Shown here one piece after another: positions 45,439-53,613 of a stretch of 64,000 bases of DNA. Under the pieces are notes generated by a model. The model worked only from the letters and a program-made list of their open reading frames with translations. It had not been told where the DNA came from and did no database searches. Source of the DNA: Pseudomonadota bacterium (GTDB taxonomy: Bacteria; Pseudomonadota; Gammaproteobacteria; Steroidobacterales; Steroidobacteraceae); assembly GCA_023423935.1 (NCBI GenBank), contig JAFAEQ010000053.1, forward strand, positions 1 to 64,000, written 5' to 3'. A program made the translations under genes and the position numbers. How positions within the stretch are numbered: position 1 is the first letter of the stretch; each line of letters opens with the position of its first letter.

Positions 45439-45650
45439 TGAGTCACGATGCGCGGACGATGACGCAGCACCCAACAATGCGCAAGGCGCCCACAGCACAC
45501 TCGGTCACCGCAGATCGTTGCACGAAGAAAATCGTGGAGAACGGTTCGGGTTTTCGGATCTGGGCCGTCTTACTCGAGTTGGCGTGCTGGCCTAGCGACT
45601 TGTTCGGAACCGCGCGGCGCGCAAAACGTCGGTACCGCGGGATTTTTCTC

Positions 45651-45694
45651 AGGCTGTAGGCTGTAGGCTGTAGGCTGTAGGCTGTAGGCTGTAG
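45651..45694. repeat. Heptamer tandem repeat (AGGCTGT x6), copy 1
   Basis: Six perfect AGGCTGT units plus AG, directly after TTTTTCTC. It heads a composite unit of about 240 bp that continues with GAAGAGCCGACCAGTCAA and CTCGGTACCGAGCG and ends with a palindromic element. The same composite recurs at 45930 and, in parts, at 53313 and 53475. Together these fill 45439-46253, where no gene is seen. Confidence 0.85.
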
Positions 45695-45830
45695 ATAGAA
45701 TTGAAGAGCCGACCAGTCAAAGCCCGTTGCCTGTCACTCAGGGCGACTCTCGGGGCGAGCGAGCGCTTGAACAGGAGTCAAGTGCATGCGTCAGCGACTC
45801 GGTACCGAGCGTCTCGTCACCGAGCGTCTC

Positions 45831-45893
45831 GGTACCGGACTTGGATCTTTGGATTCTTCGATCGCCAAAGTCCAATAGTCCAAGTCCGGCACC
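45831..45893. repeat. Palindromic REP-like element, copy 4
   Basis: GGTACCGGACTTGGATC and AGTCCAAGTCCGGCACC pair around CTTCGATCGCC. It is preceded by CTCGGTACCGAGC and CTCGTCACCGAGC, themselves palindromes. It matches copy 2 at 21606 nearly base for base. Confidence 0.8.
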
Positions 45894-45929
45894 GGTGCCG
45901 CGGCACCGAGGCCCCGGGAGATTTTTATC

Positions 45930-45959
45930 AGGCTGTAGACTGTAGGCCGTAGGCTGTAG
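45930..45959. repeat. Degenerate heptamer tandem repeat, copy 2
   Basis: Four units of AGGCTGT with two substitutions, after GATTTTTATC, followed by CGAAGAGCCGACCAGTCAA as in copy 1. Confidence 0.7.
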
Positions 45960-46093
45960 CCAGATCGAAGAGCCGACCAGTCAAGATCCTTTGCTCGTCA
46001 CTCAGGGCGACTCTCGGTGGCGAGCGACAAAGCTCGCGTTTGAACAGGAGCCTTTTCAAGTGCTGCGCGTCAGCGATTCGTACCGAGCCACTC

Positions 46094-46154
46094 GGCACCA
46101 GGCTTGGATCTTTGGGTTCTCCGATGGCCAAAGTCCAATAGTCCAAGTCCGGCA
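46094..46154. repeat. Palindromic REP-like element, copy 5
   Basis: GGCACCAGGCTTGGATC on the left and AGTCCAATAGTCCAAGTCC on the right; the following CGATGCTTCC resembles the GGATGCTTCC that follows copy 2. It lies about 100 bases downstream of the peptidase D stop. Confidence 0.7.
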
Positions 46155-46253
46155 ACGATGCTTCCTGTCTAGGCAAGCCGAGCCGTGGTCTCTTGTACGT
46201 TCTATTGAAACCACCGCTCTTGCCGACCTCTCGGTCGACTGCTGAGCACCCGG

Positions 46254-48446
46254 CTAATCTGCCCCCGCCGAGTAATTGTTCTGGGCTAATGCTCTATTCA
46301 AGTCTCGCTGCTCGCGCAATTTTCGCCAGCGCTGATACTGATCTGCCTTCTTTGGATCTGGATCCTCATAGTCTTGAAGCCAGTATCGGAACCAGTCGAC
46401 ATAGCGTGATTGGACTGAGAATCGCTCAGCCGGCTTCACGGGGTTGTGTAGTGCCGTGGGGAATACGACAAACTCGGCGGGTCGCTTCGCAAGCTCCATC
46501 GTCACTTTCTCCTCGATGGACATCAGATCACTCCACTGACCGAAGTTCATCACCAGAAGCGGTGCGGTCACTCGATGAGCCGCGAAGGCTGCAGCATGCT
46601 CCAGCCATGCTCTTAATCCCTCGCCGGTCGGAGGTGCGCCGATGATTGGGTCCATGCCAATGACGCGACCGGTGTCGTGAAGAAGGATGCGCGCAACGTA
46701 TCCGGTGTAGAACGAGTCCGCCTGTATCGCGGCAGCATACGTTTTCGTGTTCGCCAACGCGTAGCGTGTCACCAGACCCGAACGGCTGAACCCAAAGATC
46801 CCGACCCGCGTCGGGTCTACGCCGTAGTTGCGCACAAGTTCGCCGACCACTTCGTCATACACGGCCGCCCCTACTCGCGCTTCATCCGGTGTGCCGATTG
46901 TCTCGGGGTAAATCGTATCGGGCAGATCTAACTGCACCACCACGAATCCCTTTGCAACGAGCGCCTGAGCGGACATCCCTGACGTCATCGAGTTGCCGTC
47001 CAGCGTGAACCGGGCTGGATCCCGATAGTACGTCTGAAGGACTGCTGGATAAGCCCCATCCGCGCGCCAGCCTTCGGGCAAGTAGAGCGTCGTCTTGAAC
47101 CGCTTCCCATCTCGTAACGGAATCTCGATCTCGCGCCCCTCTCGCCACGAGATTTCCTTTAGCTGCGGGTTTGGATCAAGCAACACCCTCTTCGACCCGT
47201 TCGCACTTTGCCAAACGAGCCGCGGCGGCAAATTCATCCCTTGCTCAACGAATGGTTGGTCGTTCACCGAAATCGTGGGGTCTATGCTGGTTGACCTCCA
47301 AGTTCCGGCTCGCTTGATGTAGGCACCTCGTAGCACCTGATCCACGCGTTCTCGATCATTCTTGCCGCTCAAAATCTGACGCGAAGAACTCCATTCGAGT
47401 TGATCGAACCAGCCGGTGGCGATGATCTGGTATGTGCGCTGGCGCAGATCCATTTCAATCGTGTAGTGCTTCTCTGGATCTCCTTCGCCAACCGGTAACT
47501 TGGTTCCGAAAGCAACCGTACTGTTTCCCGTCCAAGCAAGACCGCGCGCTTCGCCGATGGTTGCATCCAAAACACGGCGCGCCCCACCGGCATCCGTGGA
47601 AATGACCCAGTAGTTGGCTGCAACAGCCCAGCCCCGCCCGAACAGGGGGGCCCAATGAGCGGGCGCTTGGCCCGCATCGATCTCGGGAAGCTCTTGCACA
47701 AGCAGTTGGGAACCGTCCGGGGAGAGCACCAAGGAGGGCGCGGAATAGTTAGTACTAAACGGCAGCGGGTAGTTGTGCTGTTGCCCACCCCTGAGCACAA
47801 CAATCTCCTCTCCGATACGCGGCACGCTGCGACTGCGACCCTCGGTCAATTCCCAGTAGTTCACCGAACCGAGCACCGTTCCAGTCTGGCCGTCTACAGT
47901 CGTTTCTCGCCGCGATTCAGTCTGCGCGATATAGGCGATCGTGCTGCTGTCTTCGCTGATCGCGTAGGTCAGAACGTCAACATTCGGCGGTGTCAGGCTT
48001 TCGAAAGCGCGGTCAGCAACTCGTAGTCGGTGTACGCGGCGATGTCCATCTCCAGCATCACCCAGGAACACCAGATACTCGCTGTCCTGAGTCCAAGTGA
48101 GATTCTGTATCGACGCCTCATTGCTGCTCGAGGTGAGCTGCAAGATCTCGCGAGGATCCGATGGCACAGACCGCTTCGTGCGCGGAGCATCGAACACGAA
48201 GAGCGTGTACACGTTGTGATTCGCTTCGAGCACTCCATTTCGAACAACGAAAGCGTACCTTGATCCATTGGGGCTGCGCAGAATCGGACCAGCCTCGTCA
48301 AAGGTTTCACTGCCGAACTTCCGCATTTCAATTGAATCTGCGATAGCTATCGCACGCCTACTCCCTTCTGCCTGTGCCACCCCAACACCAATCAGCAGCG
48401 TTGATACCAGCAGAGCTGCCGGAAATCGCAAGCAAGTTCCCATCAT
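46254..48446 (-). CDS. AtxE2-like S9 peptidase, lasso-isopeptidase type (cassette D)
   Basis: 730 residues with a signal peptide (1-26, cut after AQA). Propeller repeats are shorter than in A and B. The triad is Ser554 in GFSRSG, Asp640 in QWSDLM and His667 in ALHNP. The tail DYEDPDPKKADQYQRWRKLR matches that of peptidase C, and GFSxxG and WxD/WD are shared too, so C and D form a subgroup apart from A and B. The pattern suggests a lasso-peptide isopeptidase-like enzyme (inference). It starts 133 bases behind receptor D. Confidence 0.87.
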   Translation of the reverse strand: MMGTCLRFPAALLVSTLLIGVGVAQAEGSRRAIAIADSIEMRKFGSETFDEAGPILRSPNGSRYAFVVRNGVLEANHNVYTLFVFDAPRTKRSVPSDPREILQLTSSSNEASIQNLTWTQDSEYLVFLGDAGDGHRRVHRLRVADRAFESLTPPNVDVLTYAISEDSSTIAYIAQTESRRETTVDGQTGTVLGSVNYWELTEGRSRSVPRIGEEIVVLRGGQQHNYPLPFSTNYSAPSLVLSPDGSQLLVQELPEIDAGQAPAHWAPLFGRGWAVAANYWVISTDAGGARRVLDATIGEARGLAWTGNSTVAFGTKLPVGEGDPEKHYTIEMDLRQRTYQIIATGWFDQLEWSSSRQILSGKNDRERVDQVLRGAYIKRAGTWRSTSIDPTISVNDQPFVEQGMNLPPRLVWQSANGSKRVLLDPNPQLKEISWREGREIEIPLRDGKRFKTTLYLPEGWRADGAYPAVLQTYYRDPARFTLDGNSMTSGMSAQALVAKGFVVVQLDLPDTIYPETIGTPDEARVGAAVYDEVVGELVRNYGVDPTRVGIFGFSRSGLVTRYALANTKTYAAAIQADSFYTGYVARILLHDTGRVIGMDPIIGAPPTGEGLRAWLEHAAAFAAHRVTAPLLVMNFGQWSDLMSIEEKVTMELAKRPAEFVVFPTALHNPVKPAERFSVQSRYVDWFRYWLQDYEDPDPKKADQYQRWRKLREQRDLNRALAQNNYSAGAD

Positions 48447-48579
48447 AAGTTCTCCACATCGCTCACGATGGCCGTGGCGACTTCAAGGATTTCCTCAGTC
48501 TTAATCGACCGCACCGCAGACTGATAGAGATCGCAGTCAGCCCGCAGAATCGGAGCTGTAACGTTTCTTATTGATTGCT

Positions 48580-51321
48580 CTACCAGCGCACAGTGAACTG
48601 CGCACTAACGAACCGGCCGCGAGGACTCGCGTTAGCCCCGTCGTAATACAATCCCATCGAACTCGCAACAAATGGCGGATCACGATCAAGCAAGTTGAAC
48701 GCGCTAACCCGTAACGACGAGGCTCCATCCTCAGTCAGGGACCACAAACGACCCAGGTCGTACTCAACGGTCAGGTCCAGCGTCGTCCACGAAGCCACTC
48801 GTGTGCGCGGTGTCGCGCCCAACCATGCTTGCGACCGCGTGTCACGGTAGTTATCCAGGTAGTTCACGGTCGCAATCGCATTCAGGCCGTTGCGGCTGAA
48901 CGAAACACTGTTCCTCAAGCGCAGGTCCACTGGATTCCAGACCTTGTTCATCTCGTTGGTTTCTGGTGCGGTCGGAACTAGCTGCTGGCGATTCTCCAGA
49001 AGATATGACCCGCTTAAGCTCACTCCCCATTCCCCAATAGAACTTGGCAGACGATAGCTCGCCGAGAAGTCCACGCCGCTCATGTGTGTTCCCGCTAGAT
49101 TTCGCAGCCGACCATCTACCACTGCGATCACCTGATTCAGGTTGTCATCAGTGAAGTCGCACGTAGTCCGCGATGCAAGATCCTGACAGCTTGTGATCAC
49201 TGCACTAGCGAACAGCTGATCGACATACGAACGGTCGGGATCTCGCATCACAGCGATCCCGTCATACATCGGGAACATCAGGACTTCGTCCGAACTGAAT
49301 CCCGTTGGGAATGGCCGGGTAATCCGGTCGTCATAGTCGATAGTGAAGTACGTTGTTGAGAGCGACAGCTCCGGCAGGGATGGCGGAGAAAAATCAAACC
49401 CTACGGTCCAGTTGCTCGACTCCTCAGGCTTCAGGTTGGGACCATTCCCCTCCAAGTACACACCGCTCGCCATCCCCGACGGCGTTCTGAAGTAATCCAG
49501 ATACAGATTCGTATACGACAATCCTGCATTGAGCTGTGTAAGTAACGGCGCCTTAAAAGATGTGCCCCACGTACCGCGTAGGTTCAGTCCAGCTATTGGC
49601 GCCCAGGCGAGACCGATTTTTGGATTGAACGTACTCCCGAAATCGCTGTAGCTCTCATAGCGTGCAGCCACATTGAGTTCGAGCCTTTCAATACCAGGCC
49701 TACGATTTTGCTCACTCACCCATGGCACTAGCACTTCAGCGTACGCCGCAGTGAGGTCACGCTTCAGCTCCACGGGATAACTCAGATCGACTTGTGCGAA
49801 GTCCTCCTTCCGGGCATGTGCTCCAACGGCCAAACGAACATTTCCGCCGGGGGTTGCAGCAACTGAACCATCCATGGCCAGATCCATTGCCATCAACCGC
49901 ATCTCATTGCCCGCCTGTAATGCGCCTCCATCGTAGGCGAACGTTAACTCGGAATCGTTTTTGTCATAGAGACCTGTGAGCCGCGCCTGCCAGTCGTGCG
50001 CCATATCCATCTTTAGTCCCAGCGTTGCACCTCGCTGGCTGGACTGCGTGGACTGAGTGACGGAAATCCCACCCGACACATACCCTGATTCGCTGGCGCG
50101 ACGGCCGAAAAAGACATCACTTGCGAGCGTGATGCGATCGGACAGACGCTGCTCGATTACGGCGAGACCGCCGTGGCGCTCTTGCCCCGGGATTAACACT
50201 AAATCCCCAAAAGGTCCCTTAGTGTCAACGAACGACCGCTCGTAGGCGGGAAGATCAGAGCGCTCAAAGTATTCGTAACTTACAAGTGCGTGGCCGGACT
50301 CCCATGAATGGCCGAACATCTGTCCAATCTGGAATTCATCAAGACTTCCCTCGGTCACCGCGCCGTAGGAGACGCGTGTCTCAGCACCCTGGAAGTCTTT
50401 GCGCAGCACGAGATTTACCACGCCTCCGACGGCGTCTGAGCCGTACAACGCGGAAGCACCGTCAGTGAGAACATCCACGCGCTCGATGGCCCCAAGTGGA
50501 ATCAACGAGAGATCTACGAAAGAGCCGTCACCTGCGGCTGCAATACGACGCCCATTCAGAAGAACGAGAGTTGCACCGCCCCCTAGCCCTCTCAGATTGA
50601 CGCCGGAACCGTCGTAGGACGCATACACGCCGCTCGGTGGGCCGCCATTCCAGCCACCCACTGTCGTATCCGAAATACTGGCAAGGTTCTGCGGAAGGCT
50701 TTGTATAAGCTCCTGCGTCGTCGCGTAGCCACTAGCCTCGATGGCTTCGCGATCAAATGTGATGACCGGCGATGAGTGGTTCTGCGCCCCCCGGATGTGG
50801 GACCCCGTTACCACTACTTCTTCCAGTTCTTTCCTGGCAGGTAGCGACGCATCAGATTTTGCAGATGCGGTGACTTCCCGTACCGGAGCGCTCTCACTCG
50901 ATTGGGCAAGCCGCGTTCGCGTGAAGCCGGCCTGCTCCACTGGCTCCTCGTGCCGGGAACCGCGCGACTCGGAAACGCTGTTCCGCGCTCCGTTGCGTGC
51001 TTGATCCAGCGCCATCGTCTTCGGAAGGATGCTGATCGTCTGCTCGTCGATCTCGATGAACATCAGTCCCGTGCCGCTCAGGATCTCATTCAATGCTTCG
51101 ATGTGCGTGAGCTCGCCGACGGCGCCTTTCGTGTTTCGGCCGTGGAGATCTTCGGCGACGAAGATGAGTTGGAGATCGCGTGCTTTTGCGAACTCGCGGA
51201 GTGCGGGTTCCAGGCTTTGTGCGGAGATGGAGGTGTGCTTGCGGATGGCTGCATCGGCATTGTCTGCGATGGCCACACTCGCGAGTGCAAGACACACTGC
51301 TGCGGAAATCGTCGTGCGCAT
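48580..51321 (-). CDS. STN-domain TonB-dependent receptor (cassette D)
   Basis: Start ATG 51321 with GGGGAG seven bases upstream gives 913 residues. Signal peptide (1-24), STN domain (about 28-103; SAQSLEPALREFAKARDLQL), the region LEEVVVTGSHIRGAQNHSS, plug (VNLRGLGGGATLVLLNGRR, ALYGSDAVGGVVNLVL) and a barrel ending GRFVSAQFTVRW. It resembles receptors A and B strongly; receptor C is more distant even though peptidases C and D are the closer pair. Ligand unknown. Confidence 0.92.
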   Translation of the reverse strand: MRTTISAAVCLALASVAIADNADAAIRKHTSISAQSLEPALREFAKARDLQLIFVAEDLHGRNTKGAVGELTHIEALNEILSGTGLMFIEIDEQTISILPKTMALDQARNGARNSVSESRGSRHEEPVEQAGFTRTRLAQSSESAPVREVTASAKSDASLPARKELEEVVVTGSHIRGAQNHSSPVITFDREAIEASGYATTQELIQSLPQNLASISDTTVGGWNGGPPSGVYASYDGSGVNLRGLGGGATLVLLNGRRIAAAGDGSFVDLSLIPLGAIERVDVLTDGASALYGSDAVGGVVNLVLRKDFQGAETRVSYGAVTEGSLDEFQIGQMFGHSWESGHALVSYEYFERSDLPAYERSFVDTKGPFGDLVLIPGQERHGGLAVIEQRLSDRITLASDVFFGRRASESGYVSGGISVTQSTQSSQRGATLGLKMDMAHDWQARLTGLYDKNDSELTFAYDGGALQAGNEMRLMAMDLAMDGSVAATPGGNVRLAVGAHARKEDFAQVDLSYPVELKRDLTAAYAEVLVPWVSEQNRRPGIERLELNVAARYESYSDFGSTFNPKIGLAWAPIAGLNLRGTWGTSFKAPLLTQLNAGLSYTNLYLDYFRTPSGMASGVYLEGNGPNLKPEESSNWTVGFDFSPPSLPELSLSTTYFTIDYDDRITRPFPTGFSSDEVLMFPMYDGIAVMRDPDRSYVDQLFASAVITSCQDLASRTTCDFTDDNLNQVIAVVDGRLRNLAGTHMSGVDFSASYRLPSSIGEWGVSLSGSYLLENRQQLVPTAPETNEMNKVWNPVDLRLRNSVSFSRNGLNAIATVNYLDNYRDTRSQAWLGATPRTRVASWTTLDLTVEYDLGRLWSLTEDGASSLRVSAFNLLDRDPPFVASSMGLYYDGANASPRGRFVSAQFTVRW

Positions 51322-51434
51322 GAATACTCCCCTAAACTCAGCCAGGCTCATGATGTTTTGCCGCTCGTGTCGTCGGCGTGTTCTTGATGCTTATGAGCGC
51401 GGACAGAATCGAAATGGACACAGGCACTCGGTAT

Positions 51435-52541
51435 TTATTTTCTGTGGATCTCGATTCGTGAATCGGATTCGACGACTTCGATGCCGAAGCGCTGCTCGAG
51501 GAAGCGGAAGAATACTCTCGGATCGGTGGATGAGAACGAGCCGCTGATGTGATAGCTCGCAAGATCGCTGTCGTTCAGCACGATCTGTCTTGGGCTGTAA
51601 CGATTGAGCTCATCGACTGCTTCGTCGAGTCGTGTTGAGTCGAAGACGACCCGGCGCTGCGTCCATGAAGTGGTGACTTCGATGTCGGCGAGCTTCGGTG
51701 ACTCGATACTCTGTGGTGTCACGACGACTTGCTGTCCTGCGGCGAGCATGATCGCGCCTGAGGAGTCGAGCAGTGCGCCAGGGTCTTTGCTTTGTATGTT
51801 CGGGCCACTGCCGGACAGGTTCGTGCGGCCTGCTGACTCCGCGGCGGGCATCACGGCCACTTTGCCTTCGAGCACGGTGATTACGGTGCCTTCACGTTTG
51901 CGGTACACATCGAACTCGGTACCGACCGCGCGCACACGCGTGTCACCGCTGTGGACCACGAATGGACGATTGGGATCCTTCGCCACGCGGAAGATCGCCT
52001 GGCCCTCGAGCAGGTGGATCTCTCTTTCCGTGTCGCGCATTGCGACACGGAGCCGGGAGCGTGAGTTCAACTCGATCGTCGAGCCATCAGTGAGCGTAAC
52101 CACGCGTTGCTCGCCCGCCGCGGTTTCGTAGAGCGGCAATCGCTGTTGCCAGGCGAACATTCCCGCAGCGAGCGAACAGACCAGCGCGACCGCGGCCGCA
52201 ATTGCGAAACGCGGTGCGCGACGGCGGGTGGATTCGTGAGCTGCAGGCGATGCAGTCGTATCCGCGGTCGCGGGCGCGCGTAGCGCGACGACGTTGTCTT
52301 CGGCGAGTGCGCATGCAATGAGTTGCGCTTCGCTCGCCTGCTCGCGATCTGCAATGCCTTTCGTGCGCTCCCACGTGGCAGCGACTTGCAGATAGGCGCG
52401 AACGTGCTCAGGCGAGCGACGCAGCCAGGCATCGAAATCTGCTCGCGCTCGAACATCGAGCTCGCCATCACTGAACTCGACGAACCATTGAGAGGCCTCA
52501 TCGCGGATCTGCGGATTGCCGAGGGTCTTGAGCTTGGACAT
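51435..52541 (-). CDS. FecR-type anti-sigma factor (cassette D)
   Basis: 368 residues, nine bases after the sigma stop. Cytoplasmic helices (DEASQWFVEFSDGELDVRAR, EHVRAYLQVAATW), a membrane segment (about 113-131, FAIAAAVALVCSLAAGMFA), FecR domain (LTDGSTIELNSRSRLRV, GQAIFRVAKDPNRPFVV, RAVGTEFDV) and a C-terminal module (AVDELNRYSPRQIVL ... FFRFLEQRFGIEV). Confidence 0.9.
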   Translation of the reverse strand: MSKLKTLGNPQIRDEASQWFVEFSDGELDVRARADFDAWLRRSPEHVRAYLQVAATWERTKGIADREQASEAQLIACALAEDNVVALRAPATADTTASPAAHESTRRRAPRFAIAAAVALVCSLAAGMFAWQQRLPLYETAAGEQRVVTLTDGSTIELNSRSRLRVAMRDTEREIHLLEGQAIFRVAKDPNRPFVVHSGDTRVRAVGTEFDVYRKREGTVITVLEGKVAVMPAAESAGRTNLSGSGPNIQSKDPGALLDSSGAIMLAAGQQVVVTPQSIESPKLADIEVTTSWTQRRVVFDSTRLDEAVDELNRYSPRQIVLNDSDLASYHISGSFSSTDPRVFFRFLEQRFGIEVVESDSRIEIHRK

Positions 52542-52550
52542 GCAGCGTCC

Positions 52551-53081
52551 TTACCGGTCTTCCAAACGCTGCTCGCAGTAGCTCAATGCACGTGCGAGGT
52601 AACGCTTTGCCATCGTGTACGAGACGCCGAGTCGTACGGCGACTTCCTTGAGTGGGACGCCGTCGCGGCGATGCATGACGAGCGTTGCGTATGCCTTCGG
52701 CGAGAGCTTCTGCAACTCGCGCCCGAGCTCTTCGAAGCGTTGCTCCATCTCGACCTGCTCAGCCGGATCGCCATCGGCGATCGCTTCGATCTCTGCGGCG
52801 AGATCGGTAATGTCGACCGCCTCGGGAGTCGCCGCGCGCTTCAACGTGTGCTGATGAAGCACGTGACTTGCGATCGTGTAGAGATACGCCTGCGGATTGC
52901 GGATCGATTCGTGATTCTCGATGCGCAAGAGGCGCAAGAAGATTTCCTGCATGAGATCCGGCACATCGGCCGCGGCATTGCGCAGGCGAACGGCGAGGTA
53001 GCGACGCAGGCGTTGACCATGCGTCCCCTCCATCGTCGCGACAAATGCATGCTTCGGATCGCTCGACAAAGCCGTTCTCAC
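52551..53081 (-). CDS. ECF sigma factor (cassette D)
   Basis: 176 residues from GTG 53081; family members usually begin near HAFVATMEGTHGQRLRRYL, so a start a few codons later is possible. Region 2: DLMQEIFLRLLRIENHESIR and NPQAYLYTIASHVL. Region 4: LSPKAYATLVMHRRDGVPLK and EVAVRLGVSYTMAKRYLARA. Its leader is a chain of five hairpins (53109-53255). Confidence 0.9.
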   Translation of the reverse strand: MRTALSSDPKHAFVATMEGTHGQRLRRYLAVRLRNAAADVPDLMQEIFLRLLRIENHESIRNPQAYLYTIASHVLHQHTLKRAATPEAVDITDLAAEIEAIADGDPAEQVEMEQRFEELGRELQKLSPKAYATLVMHRRDGVPLKEVAVRLGVSYTMAKRYLARALSYCEQRLEDR

Positions 53082-53108
53082 TCGGGCTCGAAACTTCGCT
53101 CATGACAT

Positions 53109-53255
53109 TAGCAGGCTGTTTTCACGAGCCTGCTATTGCCGGGCCACGGATGGCCCGGCGAAATCGTGCGAGACAATCGCATGATTTCGGGAGCGCTGCG
53201 AAAGTCACGCCTTTCGCAAGCGAGGCTGAGAAAGGGCCGGACAACCCTTTTTCAG
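53109..53255. promoter_or_regulatory. Chain of five adjacent hairpins upstream of sigma D
   Basis: In 147 bases: AGCAGGCT/AGCCTGCT (53110/53127); GCCGGGCCA/TGGCCCGGC (53138/53151); CGAAATCGTGCGA/TCGCATGATTTCG (53159/53177, one mismatch); TGCGAAAG/CTTTCGCA (53197/53211); CTGAGAAAGGG/CCCTTTTTCAG (53226/53245, one G-T pair). The first stem is 28 bases upstream of the sigma D start. This is far above chance. It may be a structured leader, a terminator cluster, or a complex REP-type element. Confidence 0.7.
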
Positions 53256-53312
53256 CACCCTATTAGAGCGTTGCGAAACGCGAAAGGGACACTTGGGGTG
53301 GAGGTTTTTCTT

Positions 53313-53341
53313 GGGCTGTAGGCTGTAGGCTGTAGGCTGTA
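53313..53341. repeat. Heptamer tandem repeat (GGCTGTA x4), copy 3
   Basis: Four perfect units behind GTTTTTCTTG, the same lead-in as copies 1, 2 and 4. No gene is seen in 53256-53613. Confidence 0.8.
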
Positions 53342-53474
53342 ACCAGAAACGAAGGGATTCCTAGTCAAAATCCCGCGACGGTCGCTCGGGGTGAATCGCA
53401 ATGGCTGGCGAGACGCTTCGCCCTTGGGGAACAGTTTGAGTGCCGTGGGTCAGCTGAGGATGGAGAATTTTTTT

Positions 53475-53498
53475 GGGCTGTAGGCTGTAGGCTGTAGC
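53475..53498. repeat. Heptamer tandem repeat (x3), copy 4
   Basis: Three GGCTGTA units after a run of seven T, then CCAGAGCTGAAAGCCGACC and CTCGGTACCGAGCG as in copies 1 and 2, but the long palindrome is absent here. Confidence 0.75.
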
Positions 53499-53613
53499 CA
53501 GAGCTGAAAGCCGACCAATCAAAACCCGTTGCCTTTTAAGCGCTGCGCGTCAGTGACTCGGTACCGAGCGTCTCGTCACCGAGCCACTCGGTACCGACTC
53601 CCCGCGTGGCGTG

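Noticed and set aside
45651..45694. CRISPR array
   Set aside because: The 7-base units are head to tail without spacers, and no cas gene is present.
22470..53081. Complete lasso-peptide biosynthetic cluster
   Set aside because: No precursor, B-type protease/RRE or asparagine-synthetase-like C gene was found near the isopeptidase-like genes.
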